A stretch of DNA of 14,315 bases, from contig CACLUN010000022.1 in assembly GCA_902610105.1 (NCBI GenBank), positions 1-14,315 on the forward strand, in the 5' to 3' direction. The position numbers were made by a program, and so were the translations under genes. Positions 7,563 through 14,315 of the stretch are shown here, piece after piece. Origin of the DNA: an uncultured Bacteroidota bacterium (GTDB lineage: Bacteria > Bacteroidota > Bacteroidia > Flavobacteriales > Flavobacteriaceae). The notes beneath the pieces are model-generated. The model made no database searches, was not told where the DNA came from, and saw only the letters and a list, made by a program, of their open reading frames with translations. Position 1 is the stretch's first letter. Every line of letters begins with the position of its first letter.

Positions 7563-7589
7563 TTGTAATAGCAAAAAAGTTTACTTTTG
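7563..7589 (+). promoter_or_regulatory. probable rseP promoter (TTG-N16-TACTTTTG)
   Basis: TTG at 7563-7565 is followed after 16 bases by TACTTTTG (7582-7589), an exact Bacteroidota -7 element. The spacing is slightly short of the usual 17-23. The predicted transcription start would be near 7593, giving a leader of about a dozen bases before the rseP ATG at 7606. Confidence 0.5.
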
Positions 7590-7605
7590 GGATCCAATTT
7601 TAGAT

Positions 7606-8922
7606 ATGGAAATAGTTTTAATTAAAGCATTTCAATTAATATTAAGTTTATCAATTCTTGTAGTTCTTCATGAATTTGGTCATTATATTCCAGCAAAATT
7701 ATTTGGATGTAGAGTAGAGAAATTTTATCTATTTATTGATTGGCCATTTACTTTTTTTAAGAAAAAAATTGGTGAAACAGAATTTGGTATTGGAGCTCTT
7801 CCACTTGGTGGATATGTGAAAATTTCAGGAATTGTTGATGAAAGTTTTGATACTGACCATACAACATCTGAACCTAAAGATTGGGAATTTAGATCCAAGC
7901 CTGCATGGCAACGATTAATTATCTTGTTGGGCGGTGTTACTGTAAATTTTATTCTTGGTTTTTTACTTTACATGATGATCATGTTTGTTTGGGGAAAGAC
8001 CGTTATTTCGGAAGAGAATTTAAACTCTGGCTTCAAGGTTTCTGAATTAATGCAAGAGGTTGGATTTAGCGATGGTGATAAAATTCTAACAGTTGATGGT
8101 AAAGAAATTGTTGATCAATTTGATATCAATAAAATGTTATTTACTAGAGGAATTTTTGAAGTTCAAGTGATTTCTGAGGATGGTAGTAGAAAAATTGTAA
8201 ATATTCCAGAGAATATAGGAACAAGAATGATGGAATCTGGTCAAATGTTATCATTTATGCCAGTTCCTGACTTAGTTATAGACTCTGTAATCTCAGGTTT
8301 ACCGGCATCTTACGCTGGATTGGCTAAAGGCGATATTATAACCAGAGTTAATGGGTCCAAAATTTATGGCGGGGATGATTTTGATAACAATAAGGCTTTG
8401 AACGCTGATTATATGGAATTAGAAATTTTAAGAAATGGTAGTCTATTTGACGTAACTGTTCCTTTTGACTCTGAGGACAAAGTCATAGGTATTAACATAA
8501 TGAATCAAATGCCAAAACCAACCAAATTAAACTATGGATTTTTTGAGAGTATTCAGGTTGGTTTTGATTATGGATATTGGACTTTATATGATTATGTTAG
8601 TCAATTTCAGTTTGTTTTTACTAAAGCTGGGGCTTCACAGCTTGGAGGTTTTGGTACCATTGGAAAAATTTTTCCAGCAGCCTGGGATTGGCAAAGATTC
8701 TGGGAGACTACTGCATTACTTTCCATAATTTTAGCATTTATGAATCTATTACCAATTCCCGCACTTGACGGTGGACACGTTATGTTTGTTTTATATGAAA
8801 TGGTTAGTGGAAGGAAACCAAATGAAAAGTTCATGGAATATGCAACTTATATAGGTTTAATTTTACTTCTTGGATTATTTGTATATGCTAATGGAATGGA
8901 TGTAGCTAGAGCTATAAGCTAA
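7606..8922 (+). CDS. rseP: RseP-type site-2 zinc metalloprotease with PDZ domains
   Basis: A 438-residue intramembrane protease of the S2P/RseP family, near the usual 440-450 length. The zinc motif HEFGH is at residues 22-26 in the first membrane helix, and the second motif with the third ligand is PIPALDGGH (383-391, Asp388). Between them are two PDZ-like domains, about 138-200 and 222-298 (the second with GLPASYAGLAKGDIITRVNG). Further membrane segments lie at about 102-128, 366-384 and 413-428. The enzyme cleaves anti-sigma factors and other membrane proteins within the bilayer; the partner here is not in the window. A promoter-like element precedes it, and tRNA-Asn follows 58 bases downstream. 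Confidence 0.96.
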   Translation: MEIVLIKAFQLILSLSILVVLHEFGHYIPAKLFGCRVEKFYLFIDWPFTFFKKKIGETEFGIGALPLGGYVKISGIVDESFDTDHTTSEPKDWEFRSKPAWQRLIILLGGVTVNFILGFLLYMMIMFVWGKTVISEENLNSGFKVSELMQEVGFSDGDKILTVDGKEIVDQFDINKMLFTRGIFEVQVISEDGSRKIVNIPENIGTRMMESGQMLSFMPVPDLVIDSVISGLPASYAGLAKGDIITRVNGSKIYGGDDFDNNKALNADYMELEILRNGSLFDVTVPFDSEDKVIGINIMNQMPKPTKLNYGFFESIQVGFDYGYWTLYDYVSQFQFVFTKAGASQLGGFGTIGKIFPAAWDWQRFWETTALLSIILAFMNLLPIPALDGGHVMFVLYEMVSGRKPNEKFMEYATYIGLILLLGLFVYANGMDVARAIS

Positions 8923-8938
8923 TTCTTATTTCTCTTAT

Positions 8939-8968
8939 TTGATTACCCAAAAATTAAATATATATTTG
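8939..8968 (+). promoter_or_regulatory. tRNA-Asn promoter, Bacteroidota consensus
   Basis: TTG (8939-8941), 19 bases, then TATATTTG (8961-8968) matches the Bacteroidota primary-sigma consensus TTG-N19-TAnnTTTG exactly. The -7 element ends 12 bases before the mature tRNA, so the 5' leader would be short and removed by RNase P. Confidence 0.75.
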
Positions 8969-8980
8969 CCTTCACTAAAT

Positions 8981-9054
8981 TCCTCCTTAGCTCAGTTGGT
9001 TAGAGCATCTGACTGTTAATCAGAGGGTCCTTGGTTCGAGTCCAAGAGGGGGAG
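8981..9054 (+). tRNA. tRNA-Asn, anticodon GTT
   Basis: A 74-base cloverleaf. Acceptor TCCTCCT (8981-8987) pairs with AGGGGGA (9047-9053) with one G-U pair. D arm GCTC/GAGC is 8990-8993/9003-9006. Anticodon stem TCTGA/TCAGA is 9008-9012/9020-9024, with loop CTGTTAA and anticodon GTT at 9015-9017. T arm CTTGG-TTCGAGT-CCAAG is 9030-9046. The discriminator is G9054. The 3' CCA is not encoded (CAA follows), so it is added after transcription. Confidence 0.98.
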
Positions 9055-9086
9055 CAAGATTACCGCTACATCACATATTCTTTAAT

Positions 9087-9111
9087 CCCTGTAATTTGCA
9101 GGGTTTTTTTT
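9087..9111 (+). terminator. intrinsic terminator after tRNA-Asn
   Basis: CCCTG (9087-9091) and CAGGG (9099-9103) form a short GC-rich hairpin, extendable by one T-G pair to leave a five-base loop, followed directly by eight T residues. It lies 32 bases after the tRNA. Its T-run overlaps the stop codon of the convergent nuclease-family gene. Confidence 0.75.
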
Positions 9112-9928
9112 AATATTTAAGTACTGATAAAACTGGATGATGATCTGATGCCCAACCACCATATGGTGTTTTTATATAAATATGTTTAGCTTCTTTTACT
9201 TTAAAATTTTTAGTAAAAATATAATCAATTCGTCTTTTTGATTTAACTAAATTTTTAAAACCATTGTATGTCTCATAATTAAGATCATTTTTTTTGATAT
9301 TAAATAAAACATCCTTTAGTTGTTTTTGAATTTTTTTTATAGATAAATTACCATCATCCAAGTTAAAATCACCTGTTAATATAACTGGAATTTTTTTTGA
9401 TTTAATGTTGTTAATATATCCTAAAATTAAATCAGTAGATTCTTTTCTAGCATCATTACCAATGTGATCAAAATGTGTATTGAATACCCACAATTTTTTT
9501 TTTGTATCTATATTTTCAAATAATCCATATGTACAGATTCTTTCCATGGATGCGTCCCAGCCAATTGAAACTCTTTTAGGCGTTGAGGAAAGCCAAAACG
9601 TATCATTGAATAGAACTTTATACTCATTCTTGTTATAAAATATTGGACTGAATTCTCCTTTTGTTTTTCCATCATTACGACCAACTCCAATAAAATCATA
9701 ATTTTCTAAAGACTCACTTAGAAATAATAGTTGAGCATAAGTTACCTCTTGTAGTCCTGCAAAATCTGGATTTTCATCAATAATAAAATTTGTAATAGTT
9801 GATCTTCTATTTTCCCAAATATTTATTCCATCATTGGAGTTGTTATATCTTATATTATATGAAATTACTTTTATCTCATTAATTTTTAAAAAAAATAATA
9901 TTGGAATTATTAGCCAAAGATTTTTCAT
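9110..9928 (-). CDS. exported endonuclease/exonuclease/phosphatase-family protein
   Basis: A 272-residue protein of the EEP (DNase I / Mg-dependent phosphodiesterase) fold. The N-terminus (MKNLWLIIPILFFLK) is a likely signal or anchor, so it probably acts outside the cytoplasm. Catalytic motifs appear in order: SYNIRYNN (Asn25), FAGLQEV (metal Glu61), NTHFDH (150-155), TGDFN (Asp187, Asn189), RIDYIF (Asp235) and SDHHP (catalytic Asp262/His263). The phrase WLSSTPKRVSIGWDA (112-126) is typical of the Bacteroidota exported subgroup. Substrate may be nucleic acid, a phospholipid or a sugar phosphodiester; the sequence does not decide. It stands alone, converging on the tRNA terminator, with a 164-base spacer upstream. 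Confidence 0.9.
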   Translation of the reverse strand: MKNLWLIIPILFFLKINEIKVISYNIRYNNSNDGINIWENRRSTITNFIIDENPDFAGLQEVTYAQLLFLSESLENYDFIGVGRNDGKTKGEFSPIFYNKNEYKVLFNDTFWLSSTPKRVSIGWDASMERICTYGLFENIDTKKKLWVFNTHFDHIGNDARKESTDLILGYINNIKSKKIPVILTGDFNLDDGNLSIKKIQKQLKDVLFNIKKNDLNYETYNGFKNLVKSKRRIDYIFTKNFKVKEAKHIYIKTPYGGWASDHHPVLSVLKY

Positions 9929-10092
9929 TAAATAATCATTGTTAAGACTACAGGTCCGAAATTAATTAAATCTTTTGCATATGTAGAGACAAACATTAAA
10001 TAAATTGAGATTGATTATTTGATATATTTATTAGTAATATGATATTGCTAGTAAATTATTATATTTAAAACCAATGATAAATAATAAATATT

Positions 10093-10605
10093 ATGATTAA
10101 AAATTTAAATTTTATAATGGCTTTTTTAATTCTATTAATTATTGGATGTAATAATCCATCAGAAAAGCACTTAGAATTAGAAGCTGCTCAAACTTCATTA
10201 AAGAAAAATCTTGAAATGTACAAAATGGTTTGGGATGGTGTTTTCAAAGATAGAAATCTTGATATGATTAATGAAGAATATTTTGATAAGGATGTAACTG
10301 CATTAGCAACATCAGCAGGTGACATTGTTGGAATAGAAAATTTTAAAGCTTACTATGGCAATTATATTACTGGATTTTCTGATGGGGAACTTATTTTTGT
10401 TGACCTATTCGGTCAAGGTGATAAAATGGTAAAACATTGGAGATTCAAAGGAACTCATGACGGAGAATTTTTTGGAGTGCCAGCAACAGGAAAAACTGTT
10501 GATGTATCTGGAACTACACTAATTAAAATGAAAGATGGAAAAATAGTTGCTGAACAAGATTTTATGGATTTCTTAAGCTTTTACAGTCAGTTAGGATTGA
10601 TGTAG
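10093..10605 (+). CDS. SnoaL-like (ester cyclase / NTF2-fold) lipoprotein
   Basis: A 170-residue lipoprotein: signal segment 5-18, lipobox IIGC with Cys19. The mature part is an NTF2-like cone of the SnoaL/ester-cyclase type. It shows an N-terminal helix with WDGVFKDRNLDMINEEYFDKDV, the core RFKGTHDGEFFGVPATGKTV (117-136), and the ending GKIVAEQDFMDFLSFYSQLG with Asp159 in the position often polar or catalytic in the fold. Cytosolic SnoaL proteins catalyse aldol-type ring closure of polyketides, but most family members are of unknown function and the lipid anchor implies an envelope role. It lies 69 bases upstream of the GH9-CE4 gene on the same strand. Fold is likely; reaction unknown. Confidence 0.82.
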   Translation: MIKNLNFIMAFLILLIIGCNNPSEKHLELEAAQTSLKKNLEMYKMVWDGVFKDRNLDMINEEYFDKDVTALATSAGDIVGIENFKAYYGNYITGFSDGELIFVDLFGQGDKMVKHWRFKGTHDGEFFGVPATGKTVDVSGTTLIKMKDGKIVAEQDFMDFLSFYSQLGLM

Positions 10606-10674
10606 ATTTTTATTGGAATTTATTTTACACTAATAGCTAATTATTTTTATTATATAGATATTTAAATAGTTTTG

Positions 10675-13164
10675 ATGAAAAAAATTATTTTTATAATATC
10701 GGTAACTATTCTTTTTTCATGCAATTATAACATTCAAAATAATTCATGGATTAGAATTAATTATTTAGGCTACACGCCTGAAAGTATCAAAAATGCTGTT
10801 TTTGTATCAAAAGAATACAATGAAATAGAGTCATTTGAAATAATTGATTTTCACACAGATGAATTAGTTTACGATTCATATAAAATAGTCCCGAAGGGTT
10901 CATATGGACCATATAACACTACGTTTAGACTTGATTTTTCATCATTTAAACAACCAGGAAAATATTATATCAAAGTCAATAAAATTAAGTCTGAAGTTTT
11001 TAGAATAGGATCTAATATCTATAATGGGACAGCTGATTATCTTTTAAAATACATGAGGCAACAGAGATGTGGCTTCAATCCATACTTAACAGAAAGTTGC
11101 CATCTTGACGATGGTTTTATTGTATATCATCCAACCAAAAATCATCAGCATATTGATGTTACGGGTGGTTGGCATGATGCAACCGATTATCTTCAATACA
11201 CTACAACATCCGCTAATGCTATTTATCAAATGGCATTAGCTTATGACGATAACTCATTCGCCTTTGATGATTACTATTCTTCAAACGGATTGCCAGGACC
11301 TAATAAAATTCCAGATGTTATAGATGAGATTAAATTTGGAGTTGATTGGCTTTTAAAAATGAATCCAAATCAAAATGAATACTATAATCAAATAGCAGAT
11401 GATAGGGATCACATTGGGTATCGTCTCCCAAATGACGATAAAGTTATTTATGATAGTTTATTGAAAGGCAGACCTGTATATTTTATAAATGGTAAAACTC
11501 AAGGATTAGGTAAATATAAAAATAGATCAACAGGTAAGGCATCAACAGTAGCTAAGTTTGCATCTTCCTATGCAAAAAGTAGTAAAGTTCTTCATAAATA
11601 TTATCCAGAATTATCCAAAAAGCTTCAACTTAAAGCAATTGAAGCTTATAATTATGCAAAAAAAAACCCTGGTGTAAGTCAAACTGCACCACACAAAGCA
11701 CCATACTTTTATGAGGAAGATAATTGGTTTGATGACATGGAATTGGCTGCAGCAACAATTTATGAATTAACGAAAAAAAATAAATATAAAAATGACGCTA
11801 TCATATATGCTGATAAAGAAAAAATATCACCTTGGATTGGTAAAGATACAATTAGGCACTACCAATATTATCCTTTCGTGAATCTTGGACACTATCAAGG
11901 AGCAAAGCATTTTGATGCTGAAAACAAAAATAAAATTTCAGAATATTATAGAAGAGGACTTGAAATACTATATCAAAGAGGAAAAGAAAATTCCTTCTTT
12001 TTTGGAATACCATTTATATGGTGTTCAAATAACTACGTGGCTTCAGTCATTACTCAATCGAAACTATATTATGAATTAACAGGTGATGATAAGTACCAAG
12101 AAATGGAGGCCTCATTAAGAGACTGGTTATTTGGATGTAATATTTGGGGTAAAAGCATGATTGTTGATTTACCGGCAAATAATAAATCTTCTCAAAAACC
12201 ACACTCATCACTGAACATATTAAATGGTTTTCAAACAGTCGGTGGTCTAGTTGATGGACCTGTTTATGGATCAATATTTAATAGCTTGATTGGAATAGAG
12301 CTTTATGATGAAGATGAATTAAAAGATTTTCAGTCTGATCTAGTTGTCTTTCATGATGATGCAGGAGACTATTCAACGAATGAGCCCACAATGGATGGAA
12401 CAGCAACTTTAATTTATTATTTATCATCTTTACAATCTAGTGATATAGATAAAAAATATGTTAGAGATAGCTCAGGTGCAATTAGGCGAATTAATACAAA
12501 TAATAAAGAAATTTCATTAGCATTTTCAGGACATGAATTTGATGATGGCGGATTTCAAATTCTTCAAACTCTGAAAAAACATAAAATTAAAGCTAGTTTT
12601 TTTTTAACGGGTGATTTTCTAAGAAATAAAAAATTCAAAAAATTAATTACAAATATTATAGAAGATGGGCATTACATTGGTCCACATTCTGACAAACATT
12701 TACTATACAATGATTGGACTACTGATAAAAAAAGATTAGTCAGTAAAAAGGATTTCTTTAATGACATCATTAATAATATTAATGAGATTCAAAATTTTGG
12801 TATTGACAGAAATTCTATAAAATATTTTATGCCACCATTTCAATGGAATGATAATTATATAACTCAGTGGGCATCCCAAATTAAGTTAAAGACAATTAAT
12901 TTCTCACCCGGAACTAAATCCAATGCAGATTATACTACACCAGAAATGCATAATTATGTTTCGAGTAATGAAATCTTAAAATCAATAATTAACTATGAAA
13001 AAGAAAAAAAATTGAATGGATTTATTTTGTTTTCTCATATTGGATCTGATGAAAAAAGGCACGACAAGTTTTATTTATATATGGATGAATTAATAATATA
13101 CTTGAAACAAAAAGGTTATAGTTTTAAATCAATTCAAAATCATTTGAGAATAAATGATTTTTGA
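10675..13164 (+). CDS. GH9 glycoside hydrolase fused to a NodB/CE4 polysaccharide deacetylase, lipoprotein
   Basis: A lipoprotein of 829 residues. The ATG at 10675 is preferred over an adjacent in-frame TTG at 10672; numbers below count from the TTG. The lipobox is LFSC, Cys17. Domains: CelD-type Ig-like N-domain (about 25-113, WIRINYLGYTP), GH9 catalytic barrel (about 118-588), then a NodB/CE4 deacetylase (about 608-827). GH9 catalytic acids are present: GGWHDATDY with Asp169/Asp172 (base) and STNEP with Glu571 (acid). The usual HxR motif reads PHSS (His511, no Arg). The CE4 part has FDDGG (Asp624, Asp625), metal motif HSDKH (672-676), PPFQWN instead of RPPxG, and FSHIG (His789). It probably trims an oligosaccharide at the cell surface. 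An N-acetylglucosamine glycan is an inference; a beta-glucan is the alternative. Confidence 0.9.
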   Translation: MKKIIFIISVTILFSCNYNIQNNSWIRINYLGYTPESIKNAVFVSKEYNEIESFEIIDFHTDELVYDSYKIVPKGSYGPYNTTFRLDFSSFKQPGKYYIKVNKIKSEVFRIGSNIYNGTADYLLKYMRQQRCGFNPYLTESCHLDDGFIVYHPTKNHQHIDVTGGWHDATDYLQYTTTSANAIYQMALAYDDNSFAFDDYYSSNGLPGPNKIPDVIDEIKFGVDWLLKMNPNQNEYYNQIADDRDHIGYRLPNDDKVIYDSLLKGRPVYFINGKTQGLGKYKNRSTGKASTVAKFASSYAKSSKVLHKYYPELSKKLQLKAIEAYNYAKKNPGVSQTAPHKAPYFYEEDNWFDDMELAAATIYELTKKNKYKNDAIIYADKEKISPWIGKDTIRHYQYYPFVNLGHYQGAKHFDAENKNKISEYYRRGLEILYQRGKENSFFFGIPFIWCSNNYVASVITQSKLYYELTGDDKYQEMEASLRDWLFGCNIWGKSMIVDLPANNKSSQKPHSSLNILNGFQTVGGLVDGPVYGSIFNSLIGIELYDEDELKDFQSDLVVFHDDAGDYSTNEPTMDGTATLIYYLSSLQSSDIDKKYVRDSSGAIRRINTNNKEISLAFSGHEFDDGGFQILQTLKKHKIKASFFLTGDFLRNKKFKKLITNIIEDGHYIGPHSDKHLLYNDWTTDKKRLVSKKDFFNDIINNINEIQNFGIDRNSIKYFMPPFQWNDNYITQWASQIKLKTINFSPGTKSNADYTTPEMHNYVSSNEILKSIINYEKEKKLNGFILFSHIGSDEKRHDKFYLYMDELIIYLKQKGYSFKSIQNHLRINDF

Positions 13165-13166
13165 AA

Positions 13167-13643
13167 TTAATTTGTTTTAATTTTTTGTCTCCACCTATAT
13201 ATAAATATTACAAATATCAATATAAAATTTATTCCTAAAACATATGGATTTGACCACGGAATACCATCAAATCTAAAATCAGAAATTGGCCAAAAAATTG
13301 GAGTTGGGAAAACATCAATGCTGTGAGTAAAAAAATCTACAATTATATGCATTGGCCATGCTAACATTGGCCATGCAAAATCTTTATTAATCTTATATGC
13401 AATCAAAATAAAAATGGAAGCTGTAACCATACTGTGTGAAATATCGTATAAGTCATAGACCCAAAACGGAAGCTCATCAATTGTTGGTCTTCCAAATTTA
13501 AAATCACTAGATAAAAACAGATAAACAAAATAAATCCCAAAAGAAAAAATATCTGGAATTACACCAAAGAAAAATGAGTACCATCTGTACTTTTTATATC
13601 CAAATAATCCTTTTCCGTATAATGCATGACTGAGAGTATCCAT
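13167..13643 (-). CDS. YdjM-like membrane-bound metal-dependent hydrolase family protein
   Basis: A 158-residue polytopic membrane protein resembling the small YdjM-type metal-dependent hydrolases. Conserved acidic and His residues sit at the membrane boundaries: DTLSHALYG (His6), VIPDIFSFG (Asp31), DISHSMV (His70) and HIIVDFFTHS (His99, Asp103, His107). Hydrophobic segments are about 22-45, 70-84, 90-106 and 133-149. Members are assumed to hydrolyse lipid-like phosphoesters, but activity is poorly known. The stop lies two bases from the stop of the converging GH9-CE4 gene. Its start is 34 bases from the divergent DgkA-family gene. Confidence 0.75.
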   Translation of the reverse strand: MDTLSHALYGKGLFGYKKYRWYSFFFGVIPDIFSFGIYFVYLFLSSDFKFGRPTIDELPFWVYDLYDISHSMVTASIFILIAYKINKDFAWPMLAWPMHIIVDFFTHSIDVFPTPIFWPISDFRFDGIPWSNPYVLGINFILIFVIFIYRWRQKIKTN

Positions 13644-13677
13644 AATTATTATAATTTTAACTTAATTTTTTCAAATT

Positions 13678-14043
13678 ATGCAATTTGTCATTAAAAGAAT
13701 CAAAGGTATTATAATTGCGCTTAGCGGAATGTTATTTCTTTTAAAAAATGAAGATTCCATTAAGGTCCAATCACTTTTTTTTCTAATATTTATTGGTTTA
13801 GGATATTATTTTGAAATATCAAAAAATGAATGGATTATTCATATAATTTTAATTGGTTTTATTTTAAGTGTTGAAGCTTTAAATACTGTTGCTGAAAAGA
13901 TATGTAATGTAATTAATCCAAAGTATGACTCTAGAATAAAGTTAATTAAAGATATTGCTGCAGGTGCTGTTTCATTTGCGGTCATAAGCTCACTAATAGT
14001 TTTATTAATAATATATTATCCTTACATTTTAAATGCCTTTTAA
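13678..14043 (+). CDS. dgkA: DgkA-family lipid kinase (diacylglycerol or undecaprenol kinase)
   Basis: A 121-residue inner-membrane protein with three hydrophobic segments (about 32-47, 53-70, 95-116) after an amphipathic N-terminus. Catalytic residues align with E. coli DgkA at a constant offset of three: Glu25, Glu66, Asn69, Glu73, Lys91 and Asp92, seen in VEALNTVAEKICNVINPKYD and KLIKDIAAGAV. Such enzymes phosphorylate diacylglycerol, or in many other bacteria undecaprenol, feeding lipid recycling or the cell-wall carrier pool. Sequence alone does not separate the two substrates. The partial esterase gene begins five bases after the stop, so both are likely on one transcript. Confidence 0.9.
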   Translation: MQFVIKRIKGIIIALSGMLFLLKNEDSIKVQSLFFLIFIGLGYYFEISKNEWIIHIILIGFILSVEALNTVAEKICNVINPKYDSRIKLIKDIAAGAVSFAVISSLIVLLIIYYPYILNAF

Positions 14044-14048
14044 TATCG

Positions 14049-14315
14049 ATGAAAATTAATTTGAATTTAATAACAATTTTATCCATATTATTTTTTTCAT
14101 GTGATAATTCAACAAATAACTCTGATGAAGAATTGGCTAACGGTAAAAAAATCCTTATTACTAGTACAATTTATATAAATCAAATCATTGAAGGGATTAA
14201 TAGACAACGTTCTGTGATAATTCAAACACCAACAAATATTAATTTGTCAAAAGACTATCCAATTGTTTTTGCATTACATGGTGGAGGGGGTAAAAACATA
14301 CAATGGGTAAATGAG
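14049..14315 (+). CDS. PHB-depolymerase/CE1-like esterase lipoprotein, 3' end outside the window
   Basis: The frame runs from ATG 14049 to the window edge without a stop (89 residues). It starts with a lipoprotein signal (lipobox FFSC, Cys18), then a polar linker (DNSTNNSDEE). The globular start RQRSVIIQTPTNINL leads to PIVFALHGGGG (71-81), the strand and oxyanion-hole region of an alpha/beta hydrolase in the poly(3-hydroxybutyrate) depolymerase / LpqC / CE1 group. The nucleophile and the rest of the triad are beyond the edge. Such enzymes cleave polyester or feruloyl/acetyl esters on polysaccharides; which applies cannot be told from this fragment. Confidence 0.75.
   Translation, partial: MKINLNLITILSILFFSCDNSTNNSDEELANGKKILITSTIYINQIIEGINRQRSVIIQTPTNINLSKDYPIVFALHGGGGKNIQWVNE

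Noticed and set aside
941..9070. A 12-base inverted match, TGTAGCGGTAAT near 942 and its complement at 9059-9070
   Set aside because: One copy is inside a coding region and a match of this length is expected by chance in a window this size; no other features of a repeat.
9929..10092. 164-base spacer between divergent genes, inspected for a small RNA or riboswitch
   Set aside because: It is AT-rich, with no convincing hairpin, known riboswitch core or coding frame; only loose promoter-like strings without proper spacing.
10667..10674. TAGTTTTG, an exact TAnnTTTG match before the GH9-CE4 gene
   Set aside because: It abuts the ATG at 10675, so transcription would begin inside the coding region, and no TTG lies at the right distance upstream. 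Treated as chance.

Overview
The window is AT-rich chromosomal DNA from a member of the Bacteroidota, most likely a marine Flavobacteriia-like lineage. Evidence for this: near-absence of Shine-Dalgarno sequences, several promoter elements of the Bacteroidota form TAnnTTTG (one with TTG 19 bases upstream, before tRNA-Asn), many lipoproteins with a short lipobox, and RseP, TadA, AspRS and GGPP-synthase sequences that look like Flavobacteriia versions. This placement rests on recalled family sequences, not on a search. Coding density is high; the longest gene-free stretch is about 165 bases (9929-10092), where I see nothing beyond AT-rich spacer.

Layout. 1-897 (+): the 3' end of a dGTPase gene, whose stop overlaps the start of tadA. 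894-2829 (-): aspS followed one base later by a small two-helix membrane protein. 2936-5376 (+): a polyprenyl diphosphate synthase, a ZIP/GufA metal transporter and a RidA-family lipoprotein. 5414-7506 (-): an operon-like run reading SCO1/SenC, P19/FetP-like metal-binding protein, TPR lipoprotein. 7606-9054 (+): rseP, then tRNA-Asn(GTT) with its own promoter and terminator. 9110-9928 (-): an exported endonuclease/exonuclease/phosphatase-fold enzyme. 10093-13164 (+): a SnoaL-like lipoprotein and a large lipoprotein fusing a GH9 glycosidase to a NodB/CE4 polysaccharide deacetylase. 13167-13643 (-): a YdjM-like membrane hydrolase. 13678-14315 (+): a DgkA-family lipid kinase and the start of a PHB-depolymerase/CE1-like esterase lipoprotein cut by the window edge.

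Functionally the left two thirds is mostly housekeeping (nucleotide pools, tRNA modification and charging, isoprenoids, regulated proteolysis) plus a small metal group (SCO, P19-like, ZIP nearby). The right third is richer in exported enzymes. The most interesting protein is the GH9-CE4 fusion. Its GH9 catalytic acids are intact, but the usual HxR substrate motif and the CE4 signature are altered, which suggests a substrate other than cellulose, possibly an N-acetylglucosamine-containing glycan. I found no insertion sequence, CRISPR array, phage or clear defence system. Apart from that fusion and the lipoprotein RidA, this is ordinary core genome.
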